Part shown: piece after piece, positions 52,496 to 61,240 of the stretch
Layout: the number at the start of each line of letters is the position of its first letter
Numbering within the stretch: position 1 is the stretch's first letter
Source: DASZIT01 sp963770635
GTDB taxonomy: Bacteria > Actinomycetota > Acidimicrobiia > Acidimicrobiales > RAAP-2
Assembly (NCBI GenBank): GCA_963770635.1
Contig: CAVYQI010000006.1
Span: 682,001-746,000 of the forward strand
Direction: 5' to 3'
DNA length: 64,000 nt
Translations under genes and position numbers: made by a program
Notes under the pieces: model-generated
Database searches by the model: none
What the model was told of the DNA's origin: nothing
What the model saw: the letters and a program-made list of their open reading frames with translations, nothing else

Positions 52496-54052
52496 ATGGA
52501 AGAGATCGGCGCACTTGCTCCGTCCGCATCCTCACCCGGAGACGAAGGCCACAGCCCGCCCGACTGGCTGATTCTCTCCCTGGTGTGCCTGGCCCAGTTC
52601 ATGGTGATACTGGACGTCTCCATCGTGAACGTGGCCCTGCCTTCCATCCAGCGGACCCTGGGCTTCTCCGAGGTGAACCTGCAGTGGGTGGTGACGGCCT
52701 ATGCCTTGACCTTCGGCGGATTGTTGCTGTTCGGCGGCCGGCTCGCCGACATCTTCGGCCGCAAGCGCATCTTCCTGCTCGGCCTGGTCCTGTTCACTGG
52801 GGCCAGCCTCCTGGGCGGATTTTCTCAGAACCAGGTGACCCTCATCATCGCCCGTTCCCTCCAGGGAGTCGGGGGTGCGGTCCTCTCCCCGGCCACGTTG
52901 ACCATCCTGACCGTCACCTTCACCGAGCCTCGGGCCCGGGCCCGGGCGTTGGGGGTCTGGACGGCGGTGGCCGCGGGTGGTGGAGCCGCCGGAGCCCTGT
53001 TCGGAGGGATCCTGACCGATCTGCTTTCGTGGCGGTGGATCCTGTTCGTCAACGTCCCGATCGGCATCGCCGCTTTTCTACTGGCCCGCTTCTACCTGAG
53101 GGAATCGAGGGCCGAGGGCGAGCGCCAGCGGCTCGACATCGCCGGGTCGCTGACCGTCACGGCCGGGCTGATCGTCCTGGTCTACGGCATCGTCAGCACT
53201 GACCGCCATGCCTGGGGATCGTCCCAGACCATCATCACCCTGGCGATCGCCGCCGTCCTGCTCGCCGGCTTCGTGCTCATCGAGGGCCGGTTGGCCACCC
53301 ACCCGCTCATGCCCCTCCGGCTGTTCCGATCCCGGGCCCTGCGCGGGGCCAACATGGCGATGTTCCTGGTCGGGGCGGCCATATTCGCGATGTGGTTCTT
53401 CCTCACCCTCTACCTCCAGCAGGTGCTCGGCTACAGCCCGCTGGTCACCGGGCTCACCTTCCTGCCCCAGACCGCGGCCATCGCCATCGGGTCCACCCTG
53501 GCCGGCCGCCTGGTGCCCAGATTCGGGCCCCGACCGCTCATCGTGGCCGGCGGCCTACTGGCCGCCGGCGGGCTGTACTGGCTGTCGTTCATCAGCGCCA
53601 CCGGCACCTACTTGACCAGCGCCTTCGGCGGCGGCGTCCTGTGCACGCTGGGTATGGGCCTGGCCTTCACCCCGATCGCGGTGGCCGCCACCGCCGGGGT
53701 TCCCAGGGAGGAAGCCGGGCTCGCCTCCGGGGTCCTGAACACCAGCCGCCAGATCGGCGCCTCGCTCGGCCTGGCCGTGCTCTCCACGCTGGCGGCCAGC
53801 CGGATCGCCTCGATCGAGCACGGCCATACGGCCGGCGTTCAGTTGGCCCGGACGGCCATGACTGCCGGTTACGCCCGCGGCTTCCAGATCGGCGCGCTTT
53901 TCGCCCTGGGGGCGGTGGCCGTCACCTTCATCATCCCGGCCATCAACCGCACCCCCCAGCCGGCACCGTCCGCCGAGGTGGCCGGCGAACTGGTCGGCGA
54001 ACCGGTCGGCGAACTGGCGGTGGCGGGCGAAGGCGTTCCGGCTGGGTCGTAG
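52496..54052 (+). CDS. DHA2-family MFS transporter
   Basis: A 518-residue, 14-helix exporter. Helix 1 carries MVILDVSIVNVALPSIQRTL, motif A is GGRLADIFGRKRIFLLGLVL, and motif C occurs in GVGGAVLSPATLTIL. The C-terminus is a short polar tail. The start ATG 52496 has AGGAAGGA upstream. It is divergent from another DHA2 protein of similar length that is only distantly related by sequence, so this is not a recent duplication. Like its neighbour it is expected to pump hydrophobic drugs or lipids out of the cell. Confidence 0.87.
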   Translation: MEEIGALAPSASSPGDEGHSPPDWLILSLVCLAQFMVILDVSIVNVALPSIQRTLGFSEVNLQWVVTAYALTFGGLLLFGGRLADIFGRKRIFLLGLVLFTGASLLGGFSQNQVTLIIARSLQGVGGAVLSPATLTILTVTFTEPRARARALGVWTAVAAGGGAAGALFGGILTDLLSWRWILFVNVPIGIAAFLLARFYLRESRAEGERQRLDIAGSLTVTAGLIVLVYGIVSTDRHAWGSSQTIITLAIAAVLLAGFVLIEGRLATHPLMPLRLFRSRALRGANMAMFLVGAAIFAMWFFLTLYLQQVLGYSPLVTGLTFLPQTAAIAIGSTLAGRLVPRFGPRPLIVAGGLLAAGGLYWLSFISATGTYLTSAFGGGVLCTLGMGLAFTPIAVAATAGVPREEAGLASGVLNTSRQIGASLGLAVLSTLAASRIASIEHGHTAGVQLARTAMTAGYARGFQIGALFALGAVAVTFIIPAINRTPQPAPSAEVAGELVGEPVGELAVAGEGVPAGS

Positions 54053-54076
54053 CCGTCCCGGGCAAGGAGCCGGGCG

Positions 54077-54478
54077 TCAGCCCGCCACGAAGCTGAACCG
54101 CACCGTCCGGTGGGGGTTGTCCTCATTGGTGTCCACCAGCACCACCCGCTGCCAGGTACCCAGCTGGACGACCCCGTCGAACACCGGCAGGACCATCGAC
54201 GGGCTGATGAACACCGGGAGCAGGTGATCGGCCCCGTGGCCGGTGGAACCGTGCCGGTGTCGGTACCGGTCGTCCCGGGGGAGCAGCCGGTCAAGCGCCT
54301 CGACCAGGTCGGACTCCGAGCCCGAGCCCAGCTCCATCAAGGCCACCCCTGCCGTGGCGTGGGGGGCGAACACGTGCATCAGCCCGTCACCCCTCCCCCG
54401 GCAGAACGAGGCCACCGCGTCGGTCAGGTCGGCCACCTGCCGGCTCGAGGTATCCACCCCGATGAGCTGGGTCTCCAT
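54077..54478 (-). CDS. YjbQ/UPF0047 family protein
   Basis: A 133-residue soluble protein with GDGLMHVFAPHATAGVALME, DDRYRHRHGSTGHGADHLLP and VQLGTWQRVVLVDTNEDNPH. The clustered His residues (HATAG, HRHGS, GHGADHLLP) form the metal site of the YjbQ family, some members of which have thiamin-phosphate synthase activity. It starts at ATG 54478, divergent from the fluoride riboswitch. The physiological role is uncertain. Confidence 0.9.
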   Translation of the reverse strand: METQLIGVDTSSRQVADLTDAVASFCRGRGDGLMHVFAPHATAGVALMELGSGSESDLVEALDRLLPRDDRYRHRHGSTGHGADHLLPVFISPSMVLPVFDGVVQLGTWQRVVLVDTNEDNPHRTVRFSFVAG

Positions 54479-54525
54479 CTCCGCATCCTGCCACCTGCCT
54501 GCACCGCCGCTCTACACTTCTGGAG

Positions 54526-54575
54526 GGCGATGGAGCTCGCCACAACCGCCGGAGACGGCTGATGGCTCCTACCGG
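54526..54575 (+). promoter_or_regulatory. fluoride (crcB) riboswitch
   Basis: GGCGATGGAG-C-TCGCC at 54526-54541 followed by ACAACCGCC, a GGAGACGG loop region, CTGATGGCTCCTACC and GGAAGACC reproduces the fluoride riboswitch aptamer: the GGNGATGG-type P1/J element, the conserved AACCGCC, and the CTGATG-GCTCCTACC 3' part. It lies 35 bp before the crcB ribosome site. An ATG at 54562 is inside the aptamer and is not the gene start. Confidence 0.85.
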
Positions 54576-54609
54576 AAGACCACACGTCGTGACCCCGGAA
54601 GGAGAGGCA

Positions 54610-55137
54610 GTGCCCGCACCGAAGCCGAGCGCCACCGAATGGCCCTCCTTTCCGGTGCGTCGCCTCCTGGCCATCGCCGTCGGCGGCGCCCTCGGCACCC
54701 TGGCCCGCTACGAACTGGCCCAAACGGTGGTGGCCTCCGTCACCGGGTTCCCCTGGGCCACCTTCGCCGCCAACATCGCCGGCTCCTTCCTGCTCGGGGT
54801 GATCCTCACCGTGGTGGCCGAGCGGTGGCCGCCCACCCGCTACGTGCGCCCGTTCGCGGCCATCGGGTTCTGCGGCGGGTTCACCACCTTCTCCACCTTG
54901 ATGGTCGAAGCCGCCCGGCGCACCCAACTCGGGGACCCGGGAGTGGCCATCATCTACCTGTTCGCCTCGCTGGCCGCCGGGGTGATCGCGGTCGGACTCG
55001 GGGTGCTGGTGGCTCGCCGCGGGCCCGGCCAGCTGGCCCACCTGATGAGCACCGACCCGGATGCCGACGCCGGCCCCTCGGCCGGTCCGCCCGATCTCGA
55101 ACCCGCCCTCGACACCGACCAAAGGACAGTCCCATGA
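54610..55137 (+). CDS. crcB: fluoride channel protein CrcB (Fluc), first of two
   Basis: A 175-residue membrane protein with four hydrophobic helices. It has AIAVGGALGTLARYELAQTV, the Asn-bearing ANIAGSFLLGV, and the Fluc signature GFCGGFTTFSTLMVEAARR that lines the Na+/F- pore. It expels fluoride. The start GTG 54610 sits 5 bp after AAGGAGAGG. The stop overlaps the next gene by ATGA. Fluc channels work as antiparallel dimers; the presence of two genes in one operon suggests a heterodimer, with DUF190 between them. Confidence 0.92.
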   Translation: MPAPKPSATEWPSFPVRRLLAIAVGGALGTLARYELAQTVVASVTGFPWATFAANIAGSFLLGVILTVVAERWPPTRYVRPFAAIGFCGGFTTFSTLMVEAARRTQLGDPGVAIIYLFASLAAGVIAVGLGVLVARRGPGQLAHLMSTDPDADAGPSAGPPDLEPALDTDQRTVP

Positions 55138-55496
55138 CCACTCTCTCCGGACCCGCCGAGCGCCTGACCATCTACATCGGCGAGTCGGACCGCCACCACC
55201 ACGCCGCCATGCACGCCGAGATCATCCACCGGGCCCACGCCGCCGGCATGGCCGGGGCCTCGGCCTGGCGGGGCTTCGAGGGCTACGGGGCCAACAACCA
55301 CATCCACACCACCCGGATCCTCAGCCTCAGCGAGGACCTGCCGATCATGGTGGAGATCATCGACACCACCGAGAAGATCGACGCCTTCCTGCCCGAGATC
55401 GAGGCCCTGGGGGTCAGCGGCCTGGTGGTGCGGGAGCCCATCCAGGTGGTCGCCTACGGCACCGACCCCTCCCCCGACCCGGGAGCCGCCGGGTGA
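55134..55496 (+). CDS. DUF190 domain protein
   Basis: A 120-residue protein with TIYIGESDRHHHAAMHAEII, GASAWRGFEGYGANNHIHTT and LPIMVEIIDTTEKIDAFLPE. DUF190 is a PII/GlnB-like fold commonly encoded with CrcB and believed to be a soluble partner; its exact job in fluoride export is unknown. It overlaps both flanking crcB genes (ATGA and GTGA), so it must be translated with them. Confidence 0.9.
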   Translation: MTTLSGPAERLTIYIGESDRHHHAAMHAEIIHRAHAAGMAGASAWRGFEGYGANNHIHTTRILSLSEDLPIMVEIIDTTEKIDAFLPEIEALGVSGLVVREPIQVVAYGTDPSPDPGAAG

Positions 55497-55861
55497 TCAT
55501 CGCCGGGCTGATGATCGCCGGGGCCGCCGGAGCGGTGCTCCGCTACCTGGTCGACCGGTACGTCCAGGGGAAGGTCGAGTCCGACTTCCCTTACGGGACG
55601 GTGGTCATCAACGTGACCGGGTCCCTGGTCCTGGGCTTTCTGACCGGGTCGGCCCTCCACCACGGGCTCTCCGCCCCCTGGGTCACGGTCCTCGGGACCG
55701 GGCTGTGTGGCGCCTACACCACCTTTTCGACCTTCACCTACGACACCTTCCGGCTGCTGGGTGGCGACGCGACGACCGGTGCGGCGGCAAATGTCCTGGT
55801 CAGCGTGGTGGCTGGGCTGGGGGCGGCGATGGCCGGGCTGGCCCTGGGCACTCTCATCTGA
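55493..55861 (+). CDS. crcB: fluoride channel protein CrcB (Fluc), second copy
   Basis: A 122-residue Fluc subunit beginning at GTG 55493 that overlaps the DUF190 stop. It has VIIAGLMIAGAAGAVLRYLV, VVINVTGSLVLGFLTGSALH with the conserved Asn, and GLCGAYTTFSTFTYDTFRLL. It is shorter than the first subunit, lacking the polar C-terminal tail. Together the pair likely forms a heterodimeric fluoride channel. Confidence 0.92.
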   Translation: MIIAGLMIAGAAGAVLRYLVDRYVQGKVESDFPYGTVVINVTGSLVLGFLTGSALHHGLSAPWVTVLGTGLCGAYTTFSTFTYDTFRLLGGDATTGAAANVLVSVVAGLGAAMAGLALGTLI

Positions 55862-55884
55862 GCCTGGGCGGGCCCGGAAACGAA

Positions 55885-55905
55885 CTTGAGTGGGGAATAC
55901 TCAGA
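55885..55905 (+). promoter_or_regulatory. HAIR motif (HspR operator) of lon
   Basis: CTTGAGT-N7-ACTCAGA nearly matches the HspR-associated inverted repeat CTTGAGT-N7-ACTCAAG (two mismatches at the right end). It stands 60 bp before the lon start. In Streptomyces lon is a known member of the HAIR/HspR heat-shock regulon, so repression by HspR at normal temperature is expected. Confidence 0.75.
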
Positions 55906-55964
55906 TTTCCAGTCTGTTTACATAGCAACAGTTACGAAAGGTAGCTGTAGCGATTGGAGCAACA

Positions 55965-58361
55965 GTGGAAAAGACCGCCCCAGAAACCAAAGAGAACAGC
56001 CAGAATTTGCCCCTGCTTCCCCTCACCTCGGGGGTGGTGCTGCCCGGGATGGTCTTCACCATGGGCCTCGAGTCCGACGAAGCGCGGGCCGCGGTCGAGG
56101 CGGCCGAGCTGGCCGGCGGCCAGTTCGTCATCGTCCCCCTGATCGACGGGCGCTACTCAACCGTCGGAGTCATCGCCGAGGTCATGGAGAGCGGCGAGCT
56201 GCCGGGCGGGATGCAGGCGGTGGCAGTGCGCGGCATCGAGCGGGCCACGTTGGGCACCGCGGTGCCCGGGACCGGCCGGGCCCTGTGGGTCCAGGTCGAG
56301 GTGATCGAAGAGCCGACCCCCTCCGATGGGGTCAACGAGCTGGCCCGTGAATACCGGGCGGTGATGGAGAACATTCTGGTCAGCCGCGGCGCGGGCCGGT
56401 TCGCCGAGCGTCTGGGTGACGTCACCGGTGCCGGTCGGATCGCCGACGTGGCCGGGTACTCCCCCGACCTGACCCTCGAGCAGAAGGTCCAGGTGCTGGA
56501 GACCATCGACGTCGAAGACCGGCTGCGGCTGGTCCTGGGCTGGGCCCGAGAGGTGCTGGCCGACATCACCCTGCGCGAGCGGGTGAAGACCGACGTCGAG
56601 GAAGGCATGGAGAAGACGCAGCGGGAGTTTCTGCTGCGGCGACAGCTGGAGTCGATCCGCAAGGAGTTGGGGGAGATCAACCCCGGCGGCGAGGAAGCTC
56701 CCGACGATTACCGGAAGGCGATCGAGGACCGCGACCTGCCCGAGGCCGTCCGCAAGGCGGTCGAGCGCGAGATCGGCAAGCTCGAGCGCACCAGTGAACA
56801 GAACCCGGAGAACGGTTGGATCCGTACCTGGCTCGACACCGTGCTGGAGCTCCCCTGGGGCAAGCTGTCCGACGACCGGTTGGACATCGAAGAGGCCGCC
56901 CGCAATCTGAACGAGGACCACGACGGTCTCGATGATGTGAAAGAACGCATCCTCGAGCACCTGGCCGTGCGCAAACTTCAGGCCGAGCGCGGCCTGAAGG
57001 AAGTGACCGGACGGGGCAGTGGCGCCATCCTGGCCCTGGTGGGTCCGCCCGGAGTGGGCAAGACCTCCCTGGGTGAGTCGGTGGCCCGCGCCCTGGGCCG
57101 CTCCTTCGTCCGGGTCGCCCTGGGTGGGGTGCGGGACGAGGCCGAGATCCGGGGACACCGCCGTACCTACGTCGGTGCCCAACCCGGCCGGTTGGTGCGC
57201 GCCCTGCGCGAAGCCGGGACCATGAACCCGGTCATCGTCCTCGACGAGGTCGACAAGTTGGGCGCCGATTACCGCGGCGACCCGTCCTCGGCCCTGCTCG
57301 AGGTGCTCGACCCGGCCCAGAACCACACCTTCCGGGATCACTACCTGGAAGTGGAGCTGGACCTGTCGCGGGTGCTGTTCATCGCCACCGCCAACATGAT
57401 CGACACCATCCCCGGCCCGCTGCTGGACCGGATGGAGATCATCCGGCTGGACGGCTACACCGAGGAAGAGAAGGTGGCCATCGCCAAGCACCATCTGGTT
57501 GCCCGTCAACTGGAGCGCGCGGCGCTGCGTCCCGACGAGGTCGTCATCACCGACGACGCCCTGCGCAAGGTGGTGGGCGACTACACCCGGGAGGCCGGGG
57601 TCAGAACGCTCGAACGTGAACTGGGACGGTTGCTGCGCAAGGTGGCCACCCAGATCGCCTCGGGCGAGAAGACCGCGCCGGTCACCGTCGAGGCCGAGGA
57701 TGTCACCGGTTGGCTGGGTCGGGCGCGCTTCTTCTTCGAAGCCGCCGACCGGACCGCGGTGCCCGGTGTCGCCACCGGGCTGGCCGTCACCGGCGTCGGT
57801 GGCGACGTGCTCTACGTCGAGGCATCGGTGAACGACGGGCCGGAAGGCCTGACCCTGACCGGTCAGTTGGGTGACGTGATGAAGGAGTCGGCGGAGATCG
57901 CCCTCTCCTACGTCCGCTCCCACGCCACCGATTTGGGCATCGACAGCCACGTCTTCGAAGGCAAGCGGTTCCACGTCCACGTTCCCGCCGGGGCCACCCC
58001 CAAGGACGGGCCGTCCGCCGGGGTCACCATGACCACCGCGCTGGTCAGCCTGCTCCGGGGGGTTCCGGTGCGGTCGACGGTCGCCATGACCGGGGAGGTC
58101 ACCCTCCAAGGTCGGGTCCTGCCCATCGGTGGCGTGCGCCAGAAGGTGCTCGCCGCCCACCGGGCCGGTCTCACCGAGGTGGTGCTTCCTGCCCGTAACG
58201 GGCCGGACCTCGAGGATGTACCCGTTGTGGTTCGGGACCAGATGACCTTCCATCTGGCGGCCGAGATCGGTGACGTGCTCACCGCCGCGCTGGACGGGCC
58301 GGACACCGTCGCCGATGTACTCGGCGACGCGCCCGGTGAGTTGGTGGGCTCCGCCGCCTAA
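55965..58361 (+). CDS. lon: ATP-dependent protease Lon
   Basis: A 798-residue AAA+ serine protease that degrades damaged and regulatory proteins. The N-terminal substrate-binding domain (residues 1-210) starts PLLPLTSGVVLPGMVFTMGL. The coiled-coil region includes EKTQREFLLRRQLESIRKEL. The AAA+ module has Walker A VGPPGVGKTSLGES, Walker B VIVLDEVDKLG and sensor IATANMIDTIPGPLLDRME. The protease domain contains PAGATPKDGPSAGVTMTTAL with the catalytic Ser, and the Lys of VRQKVLAAHRAGLTEVVLPA. GTG 55965 is preceded by GGAG. The gene lies behind a HAIR operator and is convergent with the esterase gene. Confidence 0.97.
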   Translation: MEKTAPETKENSQNLPLLPLTSGVVLPGMVFTMGLESDEARAAVEAAELAGGQFVIVPLIDGRYSTVGVIAEVMESGELPGGMQAVAVRGIERATLGTAVPGTGRALWVQVEVIEEPTPSDGVNELAREYRAVMENILVSRGAGRFAERLGDVTGAGRIADVAGYSPDLTLEQKVQVLETIDVEDRLRLVLGWAREVLADITLRERVKTDVEEGMEKTQREFLLRRQLESIRKELGEINPGGEEAPDDYRKAIEDRDLPEAVRKAVEREIGKLERTSEQNPENGWIRTWLDTVLELPWGKLSDDRLDIEEAARNLNEDHDGLDDVKERILEHLAVRKLQAERGLKEVTGRGSGAILALVGPPGVGKTSLGESVARALGRSFVRVALGGVRDEAEIRGHRRTYVGAQPGRLVRALREAGTMNPVIVLDEVDKLGADYRGDPSSALLEVLDPAQNHTFRDHYLEVELDLSRVLFIATANMIDTIPGPLLDRMEIIRLDGYTEEEKVAIAKHHLVARQLERAALRPDEVVITDDALRKVVGDYTREAGVRTLERELGRLLRKVATQIASGEKTAPVTVEAEDVTGWLGRARFFFEAADRTAVPGVATGLAVTGVGGDVLYVEASVNDGPEGLTLTGQLGDVMKESAEIALSYVRSHATDLGIDSHVFEGKRFHVHVPAGATPKDGPSAGVTMTTALVSLLRGVPVRSTVAMTGEVTLQGRVLPIGGVRQKVLAAHRAGLTEVVLPARNGPDLEDVPVVVRDQMTFHLAAEIGDVLTAALDGPDTVADVLGDAPGELVGSAA

Positions 58362-58364
58362 GGC

Positions 58365-59285
58365 TCAGCCCGCATCCAAGAAGCTGCCGAGTATCCGGGC
58401 CAGCTCCAGGGGTTGGTCTCCCTGGATGCTGTGCCCGGCTTTTTCCACCACCATGACCTCGGCGTCGGGGCGCCGGCGGCGGAACTCCGCCACATCGGCG
58501 TCGTCGACCACCGGCGAGAGCGCACCGCGCACCAACAGGGTGGGCGCGGTGATGCTCCCGAGGTCGTCCCACAGCGAACCGAACTCCACCGACTCGATGT
58601 GGAGGCCCGAGGAGCCCGCCGGCCGGCCGAGCTGGTGGCGCCACGTCCAGCTGCCGTCGTCCCGCTGCACCGCGTTGTGGAGCACCCCGCGCCGCAGCGA
58701 CGACTCGGTCCGGGTCGGGTTGAACTGGATGGTCCGCTGGAGGATCTCGTCGAAGCTGGCGAACGAGTCCGGCCCGGCCAGGAACGCCCGGATGTCCGAG
58801 CTCTTCTCTTGGTCGACGCCGGGGGTCACGTCGACCAGCACCAGCCGGGGGACCAGTTCGGGATGACGGGCGCCCAGGGCCATGGCGGTGATGCCGCCGA
58901 GGGACATGCCCACCACCATGCGGGCCGCCGGGGCCAGGGCTCGGATGGCCACCGCCACGTCGTCGGCGATGAGGGCGGGCTCGAGGGCCCGGGCGTCACC
59001 CGGCCAATCGGAGTGACCGTGGCCGGGGAGGTCGATGGCCGCCAGCGGGCGGTCGAGGGCCAGGGCCACGGTGTCCCAGGTGTGGGCGTTCTGCCCGCCA
59101 CCGTGGATGAGCACCAGCTCGGGCGGCTCGGTGCCCCACACCAGCGCGCTGAGGTTCCGGCCGGGGGCGACCTCGACCGTCTCGCGACGGACCACCGGGT
59201 CGCCCTTCCAGGGCAGCCCGACTTCGGATGCGTTGTCGGCGAACATCGAGAACTCGTCGTAGTCCTGCGCCGGTTCGGTCGTCAC
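58365..59285 (-). CDS. alpha/beta fold hydrolase
   Basis: A 306-residue hydrolase. LVLIHGGGQNAHTWDTVALA gives the oxyanion region, AIDLPGHGHSDWP the second loop, VVGMSLGGITAMALGARHPE the GxSxG nucleophile elbow with Ser, and AGHSIQGDQPLELARIL the catalytic His. The likely Asp lies after PTLLVRGALSPVVDDADV. GTG 59285 starts it after AAGAGGAGG. It is a general esterase, lipase or lactonase, with no cofactor or pathway clue. It converges on lon with 3 bp between stops. Confidence 0.85.
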   Translation of the reverse strand: MTTEPAQDYDEFSMFADNASEVGLPWKGDPVVRRETVEVAPGRNLSALVWGTEPPELVLIHGGGQNAHTWDTVALALDRPLAAIDLPGHGHSDWPGDARALEPALIADDVAVAIRALAPAARMVVGMSLGGITAMALGARHPELVPRLVLVDVTPGVDQEKSSDIRAFLAGPDSFASFDEILQRTIQFNPTRTESSLRRGVLHNAVQRDDGSWTWRHQLGRPAGSSGLHIESVEFGSLWDDLGSITAPTLLVRGALSPVVDDADVAEFRRRRPDAEVMVVEKAGHSIQGDQPLELARILGSFLDAG

Positions 59286-59411
59286 GTCGGACCTCCTCTT
59301 GGTGAATCCTGGTCACGCCCGACGTTACGGGAAGGCCGGCGCACCCGGCACCTCGGCTGGGTAGGGTCGGTGAAGCAGCACGGTTGCCGCGGACCGTCGG
59401 GCGGTCGAATT

Positions 59412-59460
59412 CGCGCCACGTTTGAGCGAATGGGTCGGCGGTTCGCTCAAGCGTGGCGCG
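59412..59460. repeat. 19-bp inverted repeat (loop 11) in the divergent region upstream of the esterase and GNAT genes
   Basis: CGCGCCACGTTTGAGCGAA (59412-59430) pairs with TTCGCTCAAGCGTGGCGCG (59442-59460), with a single mismatch. It lies between divergent genes, so it is upstream of both and not a terminator. It could be an operator or a structured RNA; no U-run follows on either strand. Confidence 0.7.
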
Positions 59461-59517
59461 CAGGGCAGTGGCCACGGCCCTCGGCCACCAATGCCGGTCA
59501 CCACGGAGAGGAGTTCG

Positions 59518-59862
59518 ATGCCAGACCAACCTGCGCCCGGTACCGCGACGCCAGACCACCCCACGCCGGATACCGACGAGGGCTGGGTCGAGACGGTCCT
59601 CAACTCGGACGACCATCAATACGAGCTGTGGCTCGACGATCGGCTGATCGGCATTGCCGCTTACCGCCCGAGCCCGGGGAAGATCGAGCTCCACCACACC
59701 GAGATCGAACCGGAGCTGGAGGGGCAGGGCCTCGGGGGCGAGTTGGTGGCCGCCGCCCTCGATCACGCCCGGGCCAGCCAATTAACGGTGGTCCCCACCT
59801 GTTCGTTCGTGGCCCATTACATCCGCCAGCACCCCGAGTACGCCGACCTCCTGGCGAGCTGA
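59518..59862 (+). CDS. YjdJ-type GCN5-related N-acetyltransferase domain protein
   Basis: A 114-residue protein starting MPDQPAPGTATPDHPTPDTD at ATG 59518 behind GAGAGGAG. The core is YELWLDDRLIGIAAYRPSPG, KIELHHTEIEPELEGQGLGG, ELVAAALDHARASQLTVVPT and CSFVAHYIRQHPEYADLL. The QGLGG acetyl-CoA-binding loop and the HPEY end define the small (Acetyltransf_CG) family whose substrates are unknown. A Pro/Thr-rich leader precedes the domain. Confidence 0.88.
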   Translation: MPDQPAPGTATPDHPTPDTDEGWVETVLNSDDHQYELWLDDRLIGIAAYRPSPGKIELHHTEIEPELEGQGLGGELVAAALDHARASQLTVVPTCSFVAHYIRQHPEYADLLAS

Positions 59863-59925
59863 GCCGCGTGGCGCACCGCCGACCGGTCTGCGCGAAACCG
59901 CGGCCCGGTGGCACACTGAGGAACG

Positions 59926-61230
59926 ATGCCACCTCGAATCTGCACTCCGGCCGAAGCCGCCGCCCTGGTCCAGGCCCGGGATACCCTCGCCTTCGGCCTG
60001 GGCCCGGCCAATCCCGACGCGCTGCTCACCGCCCTCGGGACGAGGGACGACTGGGAGGGACTCACCATGGGGGGCTCCCTGTTGCTCGGGTACTACACGG
60101 TGTTCACCCACCCAAAGGTGTCCTACCGCTGCGGGTTCTTCGGGCCGTCGGAGCGGGTCCTGTTGGGCCAGGGCTACAACGTGGAGCTGGTGCCGGGCGG
60201 ATTCCGGCAGTTCGCCCCCATCCTCCGCCGCTTCTCGCCCCGGATCATGACCGCCGCCGGCGCCCCACCCGATGCCGACGGCAACGTCAACCTCTCCCTC
60301 CACCTCGGGGGCACCTACGACGAGCTGGTCCTGGCGGGCAAGGACCCCGATCGGCTGTTGATGGTCGAGGTGAGCCCCAACTTTCCCCGGACCCGCTCGC
60401 TCCCCCCCGGGTACACCAACACCCTGCCGCTGGATCTCATCGATGTCCTGGTCGAGGCCGATGGTCAGCCCTATGCCCTGGCCGACGCCGCCCCTGACGA
60501 GATCGACCACGCCATCGCCGACCTGGCCATGGGCTTCATCCCCGACGGGGCCACCCTCCAGATCGGGATCGGCGCCATCCCCAACATCGTGGCCCACCAG
60601 CTGGCCGCCGGGACCGGCGGAGGCTACGGGATCCACAGCGAGATGTTCACCGACGGCATGATGGGTCTGCATCTGGCCGGCAAGGTCACCAACACCAACA
60701 AGGGGATCTTCGACGGGGTGTCGGTCACCACCTTCGCCCTCGGGTCCGCCGCCCTCTACACCTGGCTCGACGACAATCCCGATGTCGCCTTCCTACCCGT
60801 CGAGGTGGTCAACGACCCCGCCACCATCGCCCACAACCACAAGTTGATCTCCATCAACGGCGCCCTGAGCCTCGACCTCTACGGCCAGGTGGTGGCCGAC
60901 AGCATCGACGGTCGCCAGATATCCGGGGTCGGTGGCCACGAGGACTTCGTGTCCGCCGCCGCCCTCCGGTCCGACGACCACTCCCTGATCTGTCTGCGCT
61001 CCACCGCCACCGTCAACGGCGAGCCGCGATCCCGCATCGTGGCCACCCTCCCCGAGGGGTCGGTGGTCTCCACCCCCCGCCACCACACCGGGGTGGTCGT
61101 CACCGAGCACGGGGCGGCCGACCTCTACGGCCTGACCGTCCGGGAGCGGGCCTACGCGCTGGCCGGGATCGCCGCCCCCGAGTACCGGGGGGAGCTCCAG
61201 GCCGCCGCCTCCACCCTCGGCCGGCACTGA
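59926..61230 (+). CDS. acetyl-CoA hydrolase/transferase family protein (4-hydroxybutyrate CoA-transferase type)
   Basis: A 434-residue CoA-transferase. The N-terminal domain starts MPPRICTPAEAAALVQARDT and includes FGPSERVLLGQGYNVELVPG. The second domain has FIPDGATLQIGIGAIPNIVA, the catalytic glutamate in GIHSEMFTDGMMGLHLAGKV, NTNKGIFDGVSVTTFALGSA, and GVGGHEDFVSAAAL. The terminal HGAADLYGLTVRERAYAL region is conserved in the family. It should move CoA between a short acyl-CoA and acetate or 4-hydroxybutyrate. The neighbouring EEP and DLH genes give no clear partner. Confidence 0.92.
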   Translation: MPPRICTPAEAAALVQARDTLAFGLGPANPDALLTALGTRDDWEGLTMGGSLLLGYYTVFTHPKVSYRCGFFGPSERVLLGQGYNVELVPGGFRQFAPILRRFSPRIMTAAGAPPDADGNVNLSLHLGGTYDELVLAGKDPDRLLMVEVSPNFPRTRSLPPGYTNTLPLDLIDVLVEADGQPYALADAAPDEIDHAIADLAMGFIPDGATLQIGIGAIPNIVAHQLAAGTGGGYGIHSEMFTDGMMGLHLAGKVTNTNKGIFDGVSVTTFALGSAALYTWLDDNPDVAFLPVEVVNDPATIAHNHKLISINGALSLDLYGQVVADSIDGRQISGVGGHEDFVSAAALRSDDHSLICLRSTATVNGEPRSRIVATLPEGSVVSTPRHHTGVVVTEHGAADLYGLTVRERAYALAGIAAPEYRGELQAAASTLGRH

Positions 61231-61240
61231 CCCCGCTGAA

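Noticed and set aside
54562..54564. ATG 54562 as the crcB start
   Set aside because: It lies within the fluoride aptamer (CTGATGG) and has no ribosome site; GTG 54610 has one.
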